From positions 1-54,541 of IMG/VR virus record IMGVR_UViG_3300025133_000137: a DNA stretch of 54,541 nucleotides; one strand, written 5' to 3'. The position numbers and the translations under genes were made by a program. Every line of letters starts with the position of its first letter. The stretch's first letter is position 1. This stretch comes from a virus. Under the pieces are notes generated by a model. The model searched no databases, was not told where the DNA came from, and saw only the letters and a program-made list of their open reading frames with translations. Below, piece after piece: positions 8,801 to 15,575 of the stretch.

Positions 8801-10537
8801 GTGCGTCGAGCCCTACCCTCCGCCCTATACATAAATGAGTTAGGGGCCTGGACCGTAAGCATGCTCTTAAATCTTGTAAAATTATGGCGTCAGTCTGTAG
8901 TAACGGGGCTATTTCTTGCTAATCCTAGACACTGGACAAGTACTTCTGTCAGTAACTTTTTTCAAGTCCATCAAGAAGAAGGAATTAAAACAGCGTCGAA
9001 AGTATCTTTCCAGAACTTACCTGTAAATATCCCCTTTGTCGGGCGGGGTTTCCAAGATTACATAGCACTCAAAGCAGCAAGCGGAAACGAATCCGGGTCG
9101 GTAGTTGCGGCTGTGTTCAACCCTCGACTCCAAGAATTTTGGACTATAGGTTCAAGAAAAGCATCAAGCACTTTTTATCGGGATGCTCGTGGACGATTAC
9201 ATAACTTACAAGAATTACGTATACGCGCAGCCGAAGACGGGATTCTTTCTACCTTTGAGGCAGAGAGAGGTCTACTCCAACAAGCGGATATAAATGCACT
9301 AAAAGGAAAAGAAAAACTACATAAGAAAGCAGGGAGAAAAATAGGGGCCTGGAACGCTGCTATCGCCCAGATGATGGTCTATGGCGAACAGCGGGTGAGA
9401 ACAGGACTTTGGTTAGAAAAGATTATTAATCAAGGGGCGAGTTATCGGGAGGCGCAACAAGCTGTTTTCAATACCTATTATGATTGGAAGCATGGGGTCA
9501 GTGACATTGAACGCGAGTTTTTTGTTCACCTCGCAACCTTCTGGCGTTGGTTTAGTTTAGCTGCTCGCCGACATGGGAGTGCAATAACCAAACAGTTAGC
9601 AGAACCCGTGCCCATGTCGAAGATCCTTACTGGGCGTACCCCTCTGGGTCGAGCGCGAAGACAACTCCAAGTTATCCGTTCGTTAGACGAGTTCTCTGAA
9701 TGGGAAGATGACAACGAAGCAAATATAGATACGGCTAGCAAAGAGTGGGATGCTTTGATGGCCGAAATACGTCCCTGGTGGGGCTTTGAGCGTCTGGTGT
9801 TTGGCCAAAGGCCAATGCCTCTTGACCATTCGCTCCGACTAGAAGATATAAGTGGGAGGTTCTATACCCACTGGACATACATCGGCCCTGCTATTACATC
9901 TGCCGAGATGTTCACTCATCAGCTCTCGATTGCTACAGGGATCAGTATTTTCATAGCCCAGCTGATCAATTTCACCCGGAGACTTGGGGGAAAGGAGCCT
10001 TCTTATGTAATCCCTGCGGGTAAGTTTGGTGGCCCAGCAACAGCCGGTTTTGAGGCTATCTTTCAGCCGGTGATAGAGATGCTTCTTCCTTGGTTTGAAG
10101 CTTTTGCCGAACAACAATTAGGGGGTTATCGAAATTCATTCAAACATCGACCTCTTAGTCTAGGTGAGGCTGCTATAGTCGAGCAGGTTGGGAAAGAATA
10201 CCTGAATCTAGGTGGCGCGGATCTCGAAATCCATCAGAATCGCTTCACGGGAAACGCGGACGCCATTCAACTCTATCGGCTTCTCCCCTTTTTCGGGTCC
10301 CAGGTCCCTTCGATTATAGGGAATATAGTTTCCGCTCAGCCCGACATGGAGGATGACATGGCTAGGGGCATGGCTGTAATGTTAGGTAACTTCTTAGGTA
10401 TACGAAAAGTCCCTTTCGCTCCCGAGAACCAGCTCAAGTGGGAGATGAGAGGGATCGAAACTAAGTTGAAAGAGATTGAGGATAGTGCTAAGCTTCCGAT
10501 GGAGAGAACACGTCATAGTGACGTGTGGAAAAAATAG
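2873..10537 (+). CDS. Giant 2554-residue virion protein, gp16/polyvalent-protein-like
   Basis: This is the largest gene, taking 14% of the window. Residues 1-120 are Pro/Glu-rich. Residues about 678-710 form a hydrophobic Gly-rich segment that could insert in a membrane. Residues about 720-1080 and 1200-1340 are long charged coiled coils. The C-terminal part, about 2060-2240, contains NPRHWTSTSVSNFFQ, then EQRVRTGLWLEKIINQG and FFVHLATFWRWF. This pattern resembles a domain found at the C-terminus of very large phage polyvalent or internal virion proteins. I see no clear transglycosylase triad. Position after two helical genes suggests the channel-forming ejection protein. Start ATG follows AGGGAGG. 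Whether it carries hidden enzymatic domains cannot be settled by eye. Confidence 0.8.
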   Translation: MPGPFFTGETELEAKRRSRERLRKLGFPVVPWEGDRVEPEEPEEPEFQQVTPEPVEESVLSGTAPVLSSPITTPEPKPVKPPEPPKYVHERALPEDEDKILLQRQEEHLAGLNKAGHTTNPEGGGGDLTLDSFYSRMENFLEGRAPKRAVAPGEGSSPSIWPGKKIIELSGWVAPPFRELYDAESMYRPATSLPYYGQRRGFGRVAAWAVDREGFTGVREGEEQEKRPPELEGEDPASARELLREAESKITETGEKVAFADFEPLAITPGAIKILRLSLERLGIPEEQARSIPLEYVAPVWHKIRTQLAQGQQALKERKPIPTEKIKGTARVIGDDEVKDLTAEIPIEGAEEAPQQIVAGAATARTAKEALQKAGITEGYFDLFEEPLIGKDIGDYDSLARFYKLSALEEKSDAVKKTKADINVPLVHVKNRGWNIDLNSALTSLRQRKYIQLRNGALRQMEREGLTPKAAYESYMKNPELRDELGEKAIRHAHMRVMSFLGSRGRGFTPAYYTEKSIEKHYSEMFSSDAPAPATPMTPILRQAQMNKFMGPWRTLGGLTVGGPAAAGRIYEEVTPQNISHGQLFEFLRTVPSTVAGSWITTWDPPDSSNPQVIWESLWDHWGSPEHYEMMTTGQWDLTERFYDVGDTTADLLGITKAGDVLGGSIESTIDSYKFRKALGLGIGLPILLVADLGPLDAAFGVVGKVASPISRGLKIGRNQHVISRLEEVVSSDKSTKDKLIAFREAFGWSAAHAEAAEKIIEQQVGAQLGKNTSEVVSRLGKEIKKAETKHTRTQVATKKALETGNKAKVNEAKLTELKASQEVLDTKYDAALQMKALADEEVRVSGSLLDSVGNPKRSLKKYSDIQELHQLKQKEFEELLEQKIFPEGEKTKVELYKIEKAYLDQRREAVREIEGLLLKEEVLTGKTLQKTVGEVELRTRRGELDKQIERLTRAVARLDEMTGLTDEATELQTQLTKAETRLKDDLTATPEKVKHLKTKGTPQEKWDRYLSQYSSNRVAKRIRDTRAEIKELGKQIKAEAKKAGKKADRQIDLEKARGTLEKLKVERTQVEQKLLTAMEKRFRKTPAFVDETIEGVTEEVIEQTPLERALGATSKEKKDIEIQVRALLKDDEYVFRGYSSKGRSKVEVVIREDGILVPVYFDKLLGKPAKYHRYEANKSGIEWRALTEDEMSRLVLPSPRAAVKTQRTPAFTRLLKNYLGEIKAAKKVRQDALASLGVSPSDPILKKIMKAAENVDVGTLELLRLRRYAESKLAKEKQQLAAKMVKAAQQEQKKGLKQAEKLGLKTPSDVQAKIIAAKKAEIAAREALTSLRNLWDDSARSYIKGLKYHNALLRRGGRLNANTFTKLLTEVPRVMQAKIARLIGKGVPPLEAAEAVIEDIPKYIQVELPGLSSRSSLKIERITEKTPAWSEGAVEGVGGMGVVEGSIDVRPKAIRETLNERYGKRIVDRFLAQNKEAWENLGKLPDDDIGLRSVGDRTQVNKILSSTEEVLSLTPGDLIGIQDFEELLAVAANKFWQQDRRLDLIAQSLRIQQERGNLDNRWIAAVTSFVSRLFRGGAVNTKEMSDQLRQTVAAAENLSTRAYEEVDSLLKKAFREDLTSDEILDLFTRYMDGESFLIGTKLTKMGETFMNSGVNLWDAVRVNLRNNARWTVRVGKGEISMGRLGQEIKIKAEKVLEKKGVTQMSVRAEVLGNLPPTPELERQAALKWAQILSKQFRKEMNKVEGLKPTKSRNAAGEMETRLATVWGEGKVDAPKSLRTLSVALWPRGKQMTQTGELLRSAYVALNSAPDFPTFMRLLGLRLREAPFDLKIAKEDPVRGYHIAVLASLQAKIESQAISRAARIVGPTLSKKEADAMNAMVTGNWGSTKEGLEAFDRALGILNDLGLPINRQTTKGLLNKAAKQSLTIQRVSEDPFGMNAYLPTDLIEDFENVMGSIQKEIEGSYDKSIRQDLEGTVRRALPSALYINELGAWTVSMLLNLVKLWRQSVVTGLFLANPRHWTSTSVSNFFQVHQEEGIKTASKVSFQNLPVNIPFVGRGFQDYIALKAASGNESGSVVAAVFNPRLQEFWTIGSRKASSTFYRDARGRLHNLQELRIRAAEDGILSTFEAERGLLQQADINALKGKEKLHKKAGRKIGAWNAAIAQMMVYGEQRVRTGLWLEKIINQGASYREAQQAVFNTYYDWKHGVSDIEREFFVHLATFWRWFSLAARRHGSAITKQLAEPVPMSKILTGRTPLGRARRQLQVIRSLDEFSEWEDDNEANIDTASKEWDALMAEIRPWWGFERLVFGQRPMPLDHSLRLEDISGRFYTHWTYIGPAITSAEMFTHQLSIATGISIFIAQLINFTRRLGGKEPSYVIPAGKFGGPATAGFEAIFQPVIEMLLPWFEAFAEQQLGGYRNSFKHRPLSLGEAAIVEQVGKEYLNLGGADLEIHQNRFTGNADAIQLYRLLPFFGSQVPSIIGNIVSAQPDMEDDMARGMAVMLGNFLGIRKVPFAPENQLKWEMRGIETKLKEIEDSAKLPMERTRHSDVWKK

Positions 10538-10602
10538 CCCCCCTGAAGAGAGGGAGGGTCTTTGGGTGAAGAATCCATCGTACCCCTCGAAGAGAGGACA
10601 AT

Positions 10603-10857
10603 ATGCCATTAGTCAACGGTAGATATGTAAGAGCTTCAGCCGTAAAGAAGCCTGCACCGAAACCTGTCCCGGCTCCTGCTCTTGAAGGGTTAGACTTTGA
10701 AGCGATTACTAAAACAATCTCTTCAATCAAATCATGGTTGAAAACAAAACCGTCGCAGGAAGATGCGATGGATATATTTCAATATGAGATAGACCATTCA
10801 AACCGCAGCGGAGCAACCGGAGATGAGGGTTGCCTCACTGAATATCTTGAGAAGTAA
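10603..10857 (+). CDS. Small hypothetical protein
   Basis: An 84-residue protein of unknown function. The N-terminus is basic with a KKPAPKPVPAPA linker, followed by a probably helical region (LDFEAITKTISSIKSWL). The ATG follows AGAGAGGACAAT. It is separated from the giant gene by 65 bases that include a weak C-rich/G-rich inverted repeat. It lies in the rightward virion/lysis run. Confidence 0.6.
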   Translation: MPLVNGRYVRASAVKKPAPKPVPAPALEGLDFEAITKTISSIKSWLKTKPSQEDAMDIFQYEIDHSNRSGATGDEGCLTEYLEK

Positions 10858-10868
10858 AGGAGGCTTTC

Positions 10869-11303
10869 GTGCCTAGTGTTAAAAATAGATGGGTCAAACC
10901 TGGTGGATCGTTCAACTACACAGAAGGGCAGAAGGTTCTTAACCGAGGAGGGACTACCCTCCCGACTCTTTGCGCTGTGCGGGTTACTGGAGTAGCGGGA
11001 GGCGTAGCCATTGTAGAGCCTGCTGATGGCGGGGCTCCAGCCACGATCACAGGTCGTATCCTATTCCTCCGTCATGCTATCCCAGACCAACGCTACGGTG
11101 TAGGAACTCCCTGGATTATCGCTACAGGCACAGCACGCAATCCGATTGATACCCTCGCTGCCGCTCCAGGCGATCCAGTTTTTATCGGTGCAGCAGGGGT
11201 ATGGACTCTGGCCGCCCCAGCTAACCCACGTATCATTGGCTATGTTCTTATTTCAGATAATACTAATGGTGCAATCTCGTTTGCTGACACCAACGCTATC
11301 TAG
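10869..11303 (+). CDS. Beta-rich decoration/head-fibre-like protein
   Basis: A 144-residue protein that starts with GTG after a strong AAAGGAGG. The composition is Gly/Ala/Val-rich with few charges, typical of beta-sandwich virion proteins. The pattern APGDPVFIGAAGVWTL followed by NPRIIGYVL recalls the G-x-P-V-[FY]-x(n)-G-x-[IV]-G pattern of DUF2190-type or head-fibre-like decoration proteins. The capsid-adjacent gene at 45256 has a comparable LGVAQYPIPAGFFGFL region. The assignment is tentative. Confidence 0.6.
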   Translation: MPSVKNRWVKPGGSFNYTEGQKVLNRGGTTLPTLCAVRVTGVAGGVAIVEPADGGAPATITGRILFLRHAIPDQRYGVGTPWIIATGTARNPIDTLAAAPGDPVFIGAAGVWTLAAPANPRIIGYVLISDNTNGAISFADTNAI

Positions 11304-11315
11304 TGAGGTGCCGTT

Positions 11316-11777
11316 GTGGCTTATTACAACAAACGGGTAATCAGACATCAATCCTTTGGAGTTAGCGCATTTGTGGGTGCGGGTGTGCCTTTTTTTGGGA
11401 TGGAGCCTCTAACTCTCTTGGGGATTCGGGGACAGATCCGCCGTGTCTGTGTGCGGGCAGAATTAACCACCGCCGCAGCCGGTACGTTAGACACATGGAT
11501 AGTAGACGGTCAGCGTTCCCCTATTGTCTCCCCCGCGTCTCCTCCTCCACCCAAAGACGAGGATGTATTCTATGCTAACCTCGGGGCAGTTATTGTTCCC
11601 TCTGCTACTACGGCTATGATTAACGATCATGTCGCTGCGACAGGGGGATCTGATTACGAAGTAGACCCAGTGCAAGCACCACTACCAGCTGCCCTAAGCT
11701 TTGCATGGCAAGTAACCTCGGGAGCGGGGGGGCAGGTAGATTTCCTAATCACTGTCTGGTCTGAAGTCCAGCTATAG
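11316..11777 (+). CDS. Hypothetical beta-rich virion-type protein
   Basis: A 153-residue protein starting with GTG after a GTGAGG Shine-Dalgarno. It is rich in Val, Ala, Gly and Pro, with few lysines, and ends in a strand-like segment (VDFLITVWSEVQL). No domain is recognised. It stands between two other non-enzymatic, probably structural genes, so it may be part of a tail appendage or decoration complex. Confidence 0.55.
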   Translation: MAYYNKRVIRHQSFGVSAFVGAGVPFFGMEPLTLLGIRGQIRRVCVRAELTTAAAGTLDTWIVDGQRSPIVSPASPPPPKDEDVFYANLGAVIVPSATTAMINDHVAATGGSDYEVDPVQAPLPAALSFAWQVTSGAGGQVDFLITVWSEVQL

Positions 11778-11785
11778 GAGAGAAC

Positions 11786-12433
11786 ATGCAGACTTGGCCA
11801 CCCCACCTCGCTGGCTTACCTATGCTGGATGCCAGGTGGTATGACTCGACGACACTCGGAGTCTATGATGCAGTGCAGGGGATGGATATTAGGCCATCAT
11901 CAGTCAGCACCAAGGCGCTTTGGCTTGTTCCGTTTCTACAATGGGCAGCAGGACCAGTGCGATACACAGAGATGGGTTTAGATGTTGACAATGCATTTAT
12001 GGGCTCAGACTTTACTTATGGAATCTATGCGAATATAAATGGAGTACCGGGACGACTGCTCCATGCGGCACCCACTTTTAACGCAGCGGTTGCTGGACCT
12101 GCAACGCAAGCTTTCCTGAATCCAGTCCTACTAGCTCCTGGTATGTATTGGTTAGCACTTCTAAATGATAGTAGGGTGGAAGTGGCAGGTTGGACTGGGG
12201 GTTCTGGTATAGGTGCGTCAGAGGGCTTTAGTACGCTTGGAACACCGGATATGGCTTCAACGGCTAGTCTTAATAAACAATGGGGGTGGTTTATTAATAA
12301 CATAGATCCGGCTATCATACCTGGACTCCCGTCTAATCTATCCCCTCTCCCCGCTGCTGGAGCTAGTCCTCCGGGGCCTCTGGTTTTAGGTATTGGTTTT
12401 GACATCCCGCGTCTGGGACTGTTAGTGGGGTAG
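11786..12433 (+). CDS. Putative receptor-binding or appendage beta-sandwich protein
   Basis: A 215-residue protein, Trp/Gly/Pro-rich and weakly charged. A central region (YGIYANINGVPGRLLH, then LLAPGMYWLALL) has the look of carbohydrate-binding beta-sandwich modules, where a G-x-P-G turn is followed by a PG-x-YWL strand. The C-terminus is a Pro/Gly linker and a hydrophobic tail. Position before the lysis genes is common for late structural genes. A host-surface-binding role is inference only. Confidence 0.55.
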   Translation: MQTWPPHLAGLPMLDARWYDSTTLGVYDAVQGMDIRPSSVSTKALWLVPFLQWAAGPVRYTEMGLDVDNAFMGSDFTYGIYANINGVPGRLLHAAPTFNAAVAGPATQAFLNPVLLAPGMYWLALLNDSRVEVAGWTGGSGIGASEGFSTLGTPDMASTASLNKQWGWFINNIDPAIIPGLPSNLSPLPAAGASPPGPLVLGIGFDIPRLGLLVG

Positions 12434-12437
12434 CTTA

Positions 12438-12824
12438 ATGCTTCTAACAAAAGAAGAGCGCCAGTCCTTAAGCAAGGACGAAAGAAAGGCCCTGCGCGTG
12501 AAGCGGAGAGCCGAACTTAAAGAGGAGCGGGGTCCCTTCCTGGGGATCAAGCTAGACGTACTTGAGCCCCTTGCGGAAGACCTGATCCTAGAGCTTGTTT
12601 CCGATACCATCCCTGGTAAGGATAAGATGGGGGAAGTTATCGAGGCACTAGCTCAAGAAGCAGATAAATTTCTTAAGTGGAACGGGCTACCCCCTTGGCT
12701 AAGCCTACCACTCGAAGCTCTAGATGGGATATTGCTCCAGGCTATTGCACGTAGTACATTACACCCGCTAGTCCAACGAGTGTACGATAGACTCGAAGAA
12801 GCAGGGAAGCTGGCTGTAGAATGA
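12438..12824 (+). CDS. Hypothetical helical protein next to lysis cassette
   Basis: A 128-residue protein of unknown function. Residues 1-35 are very basic and helical (KEERQSLSKDERKALRVKRR). The rest is amphipathic, with hydrophobic patches (LPPWLSLPLEALDGILLQAIA) that are too polar for a clear membrane segment. Its last bases overlap the start of the YkuD-like gene (ATGA), so the two are translationally coupled and may act together at lysis. Confidence 0.6.
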   Translation: MLLTKEERQSLSKDERKALRVKRRAELKEERGPFLGIKLDVLEPLAEDLILELVSDTIPGKDKMGEVIEALAQEADKFLKWNGLPPWLSLPLEALDGILLQAIARSTLHPLVQRVYDRLEEAGKLAVE

Positions 12825-13405
12825 ACCTACCTACTCTAGACAACATTCAAGAAACAATGGTGAGGAAGAGCTACGCTTGGTTTTGTCGTCCTGAGTCGAT
12901 TAACCTAGTAGGTGTACGCCATTCCGACCCTACATCCAATACCTTTAATGATTGGATGACTTGTACTTGGTGTGATGCATATGGGCACTGGACCTTTCGG
13001 CGTTGGCCTTGCACTACAGATCCCGGTCTTTATTACAGGGAGAACCCTCTCAATGTAAATGGGACTGCGATTGTAGTACCTGGCCAGTACCGGGGGGCCT
13101 ATGCTTTAGGTTTACACCGAGGCTATAACGCTATTGTCCAGGTCAAACCCATCCATGTATGGCGGGACAATGATAAGGATGAGATCTTAGATTGGGAGGG
13201 GAATACCTCTTCTGGTCTTTACGGGATTAACATCCATCGAGCTAGCTCATCCACCACTTCCAATGAGGTAGGTAGGTGGAGCGCAGGGTGTCAGGTATTG
13301 GCTAGCCCCCATGACTTTGCTGAATTGTTGGCGATTGTAGGTAGGTCCTGCTCGCACTTCGGTGACAATTTCACGTATACTCTATTAGAAGGTAGCGAGC
13401 TATGA
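12821..13405 (+). CDS. YkuD/L,D-transpeptidase-like protein, putative endolysin
   Basis: A 194-residue protein. The key feature is GINIHRAS around His139 followed by WSAGCQV with Ser154 and Cys157. This H...SxGC arrangement is the catalytic signature of YkuD-type (L,D-transpeptidase fold) cysteine enzymes that act on peptidoglycan. There is no signal peptide. The next gene encodes a membrane protein and overlaps by 4 bases, which fits an endolysin-holin pair. The family link rests on the motif alone, and the spacing between His and SxGC (about 15 residues) is longer than in many YkuD proteins. Confidence 0.65.
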   Translation: MNLPTLDNIQETMVRKSYAWFCRPESINLVGVRHSDPTSNTFNDWMTCTWCDAYGHWTFRRWPCTTDPGLYYRENPLNVNGTAIVVPGQYRGAYALGLHRGYNAIVQVKPIHVWRDNDKDEILDWEGNTSSGLYGINIHRASSSTTSNEVGRWSAGCQVLASPHDFAELLAIVGRSCSHFGDNFTYTLLEGSEL

Positions 13406-13851
13406 GTGGGGAGATCGAGGATAGACTTGACCAGCACGGGAGACGTATTTCAAACTTGGAGGGTGATGTGTCTTCACTAAAGATCGATGTATCTAAGATT
13501 GGATTAGTCCTCGATCACCACGCTGATAAGGCAGAGGAAAGGCACGGTATCCTTTCCACACAACAGATTCGTATGATGGATCTCCTAGAGGAGCGCGAGA
13601 AGGATGCGCGGGACTACCGCATCCGTAGAGAAGAGCTTGAGGAGGAAGCAAAGATCGCCCACAAACAGTGGATCAAAAGCTTAGTGAACCCCCAGACTGT
13701 TGTCATCATCCTCGCAATTGCCCTCTCGCTCTTCGGGACACGCTTAGCTGACGTACAGCAAGTCGCTGAAATAATAGGAACGCCTATTCCTCAGCAGCTT
13801 CTTCGACCTCAGCCTCAGCCGCCTCTTCCGGAGCAGGCCCCAGTTCAATAA
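13402..13851 (+). CDS. Coiled-coil plus C-terminal membrane segment, putative holin/XhlA-like
   Basis: A 149-residue protein. Residues 1-90 are a charged heptad-like helix (EDRLDQHGRRISNLEGDVSSL onward). Residues about 95-114 are a single hydrophobic segment (TVVIILAIALSLFGT), followed by a Pro/Gln-rich tail. This is the layout of XhlA/hemolysin-like accessory holins, which sit in the inner membrane with a cytoplasmic coiled coil. It overlaps the endolysin candidate upstream by an ATGA and the convergent leftward gene by 68 bases at its 3' end. Confidence 0.65.
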   Translation: MSGEIEDRLDQHGRRISNLEGDVSSLKIDVSKIGLVLDHHADKAEERHGILSTQQIRMMDLLEEREKDARDYRIRREELEEEAKIAHKQWIKSLVNPQTVVIILAIALSLFGTRLADVQQVAEIIGTPIPQQLLRPQPQPPLPEQAPVQ

Positions 13852-14014
13852 TCTCTAAGGTAGGCGCCTCTTCTGTCGCACAGGTAGAGAACTCAACAGT
13901 GAACCCGTCACCTGCGTACACGATACCTCCGAGTGCGGCTACCGCTGCTGCGATGAGTACCTTTGGTTGCTTAAGAGAATCAAGGGTGAGCTTAGTTTTT
14001 TCTTCTTCAGACAT
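13784..14014 (-). CDS. Small acidic single-membrane-segment protein
   Basis: A 76-residue protein starting MSEEEKTKLTLDS. I chose this start because AGAGG lies 6 bases upstream; the frame stays open further upstream but without a ribosome site. Residues about 18-34 (VLIAAAVAALGGIVYAG) form one membrane segment, and the C-terminus is an Ala/Glu-rich acidic tail. It is the last gene of the leftward arm and overlaps the holin-like gene tail-to-tail. It could be a second holin, an antiholin or a membrane adaptor; the sequence does not decide. Confidence 0.6.
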   Translation of the reverse strand: MSEEEKTKLTLDSLKQPKVLIAAAVAALGGIVYAGDGFTVEFSTCATEEAPTLEIIELGPAPEEAAEAEVEEAAEE

Positions 14015-14140
14015 GCGGACCTCTGGTTGGGGAAGCCGCGCAGAACAGACATACGAGAATATATCACCGACCCCAGGTTGCGGTTTATTCTGCGCGGCCA
14101 GATAAATGTAACGATAATTCAAGCTAAAAGCAAGATGCCC

Positions 14141-14317
14141 CTAGTGTTCGAACCCCACATGGTAGTCGAAGTCTAAGATATGGAGGATCAATTCGACAGC
14201 TATAGCGGTGAGCTTAGGGTCTTCATACACAGCTAACTGACTCTCAAAGAGAACTTCAATCGTATCTGGTATGGGAATTTTCCACGGGAGTTCCGGCTCC
14301 TCTGCGTAATAATCCAT
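14141..14317 (-). CDS. Small hypothetical protein (58 residues)
   Basis: This short gene starts with ATG at 14317, reads MDYYAEEPELPWKIP and ends at a TAG at 14141-14143. AGGGGGAG sits upstream at good spacing, and the start directly abuts the stop codon of the SbcC-like gene, so it belongs to the same leftward transcript. It is acidic with a helical C-terminal half. The function is unknown. Confidence 0.65.
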   Translation of the reverse strand: MDYYAEEPELPWKIPIPDTIEVLFESQLAVYEDPKLTAIAVELILHILDFDYHVGFEH

Positions 14318-15559
14318 CTACTCCCCCTGTTCATCCATATCTACCTTACACCATTTACTTGAGAGTCGTCCCCTGGGTTGGATAGGACACTGCACAAAGA
14401 TCTGGTTAGGTCCTGCCTCACTACCGAATGCCTTCAAGAAGTCTGCTATCCCTCGATGATCGAACGCTCGGTCTGGTGTAGTGATGAGATGAAAGGAGTT
14501 ATCCCGATTGATAATGCCTGAAGCTACCGCAGTCAGCAGCCATGTGGATTCAGCACCAGAAACAAGGGGGTCCCCGTTAAAGGTGAAGTAGATGCTGCTC
14601 TTTTCAATGGCGAGTCCAAAGGGATCATCCCCCCCTTCGGCTGGTGTCCGGTGGTTAATCGCACGTAGGATACCTGTTAGGTTGTGCTTTACGTCCGCTT
14701 CCATCGCTTTCAAGCAGTAGCCTACTAGCTCTTCTGCTTCCTTAGCTTGACGGTCTGCCTGCTCAGCGGCGTACTTCAGAGCAGAGATTCTACTTGAAAC
14801 AGGCTCGTCCCCTATCTTAGACTTCGCCTTATCGTGCCGCTCTTGTAGGACATGCATGAAGGTTTCTTGTCCACATACACCACAGATGGGGAGCTTATGC
14901 CCAAGTTGGAACCCCGTGAGAGTAACGATAGCACTCGCTACTATCGCACCATCCGAAGCTTCAGACCCACCTAGCTGCTCAAGTGCAACCCGAAGAGCCT
15001 TAGCCCCAGCCTTATGCTGGTTCATAGACTTCCGTGCAGCCGCTTCAGTGAGGAGGATTCTCTTATTCCAGGGGAGATCGGTGCCCCCCATTAGGTTGGC
15101 TCGGAGCCTATGGATGTCCTGTGTCCCGAAGTACTTAGTTAGAAACCGGAGCATCGTTTGCTTGGTTCCCTTTAGGGCAGCCTCAGCCTCTGGGATAAGG
15201 AGCCGGGGCTCCGGTGCATCTTTAGGTCTGGTTCGCTTAGCTTTCTTCCCTGGAACGAGCGTCCACTCAAAGGTGTAGGTGGATGTAGTCGCATTCTCTG
15301 TCGTATTCACTAGGTCCACCCTTGCGTAGAGTTCTTCCTCCCCTTCAGGTAGTAGGTGCCGAAGCAGCGTACTTGTCTTAGCCTTGTCCTTGATCCCTAA
15401 GTCGTGGGCTTCTCCTGTCAGCGCAAGCTGAAGTGCGTTGAGGATAGCCGTCTTACCGGAACCATTCGATCCTGTTAAGAATACTCTAGGTGTAAGGGTG
15501 TTTACTTTAATTCCTCCTGGGTGTTTGATATTTGTTTCAATGGTTTTAACGTACAACAT
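14318..15559 (-). CDS. Short SbcC/Rad50/RecF-like ABC ATPase with single CxxC hook
   Basis: A 413-residue ATPase. The Walker A GSNGSGKT is at residues 30-37, followed by TAILNALQLALTG, typical of SMC/RecF/Rad50 N-lobes. CGVCG at 226-230 sits near the middle and matches the CxxC zinc hook of Rad50/SbcC. VSGAEST near residue 338 is a plausible ABC signature. The C-lobe has a degenerate Walker B (FHLITTPD). The coiled coils are very short compared with about 1000-residue SbcC. No SbcD/Mre11 nuclease is encoded next to it. It lies directly downstream of the polymerase, suggesting a role in DNA end processing or recombination. Confidence 0.8.
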   Translation of the reverse strand: MLYVKTIETNIKHPGGIKVNTLTPRVFLTGSNGSGKTAILNALQLALTGEAHDLGIKDKAKTSTLLRHLLPEGEEELYARVDLVNTTENATTSTYTFEWTLVPGKKAKRTRPKDAPEPRLLIPEAEAALKGTKQTMLRFLTKYFGTQDIHRLRANLMGGTDLPWNKRILLTEAAARKSMNQHKAGAKALRVALEQLGGSEASDGAIVASAIVTLTGFQLGHKLPICGVCGQETFMHVLQERHDKAKSKIGDEPVSSRISALKYAAEQADRQAKEAEELVGYCLKAMEADVKHNLTGILRAINHRTPAEGGDDPFGLAIEKSSIYFTFNGDPLVSGAESTWLLTAVASGIINRDNSFHLITTPDRAFDHRGIADFLKAFGSEAGPNQIFVQCPIQPRGRLSSKWCKVDMDEQGE

Positions 15560-15575
15560 GTTCTCTCCTGGGGGG

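Noticed and set aside
10538-10602. Rho-independent terminator after the giant gene
   Set aside because: CCCCCCT and AGGGAGG pair only with a mismatch and no T-run follows, so support is too weak.
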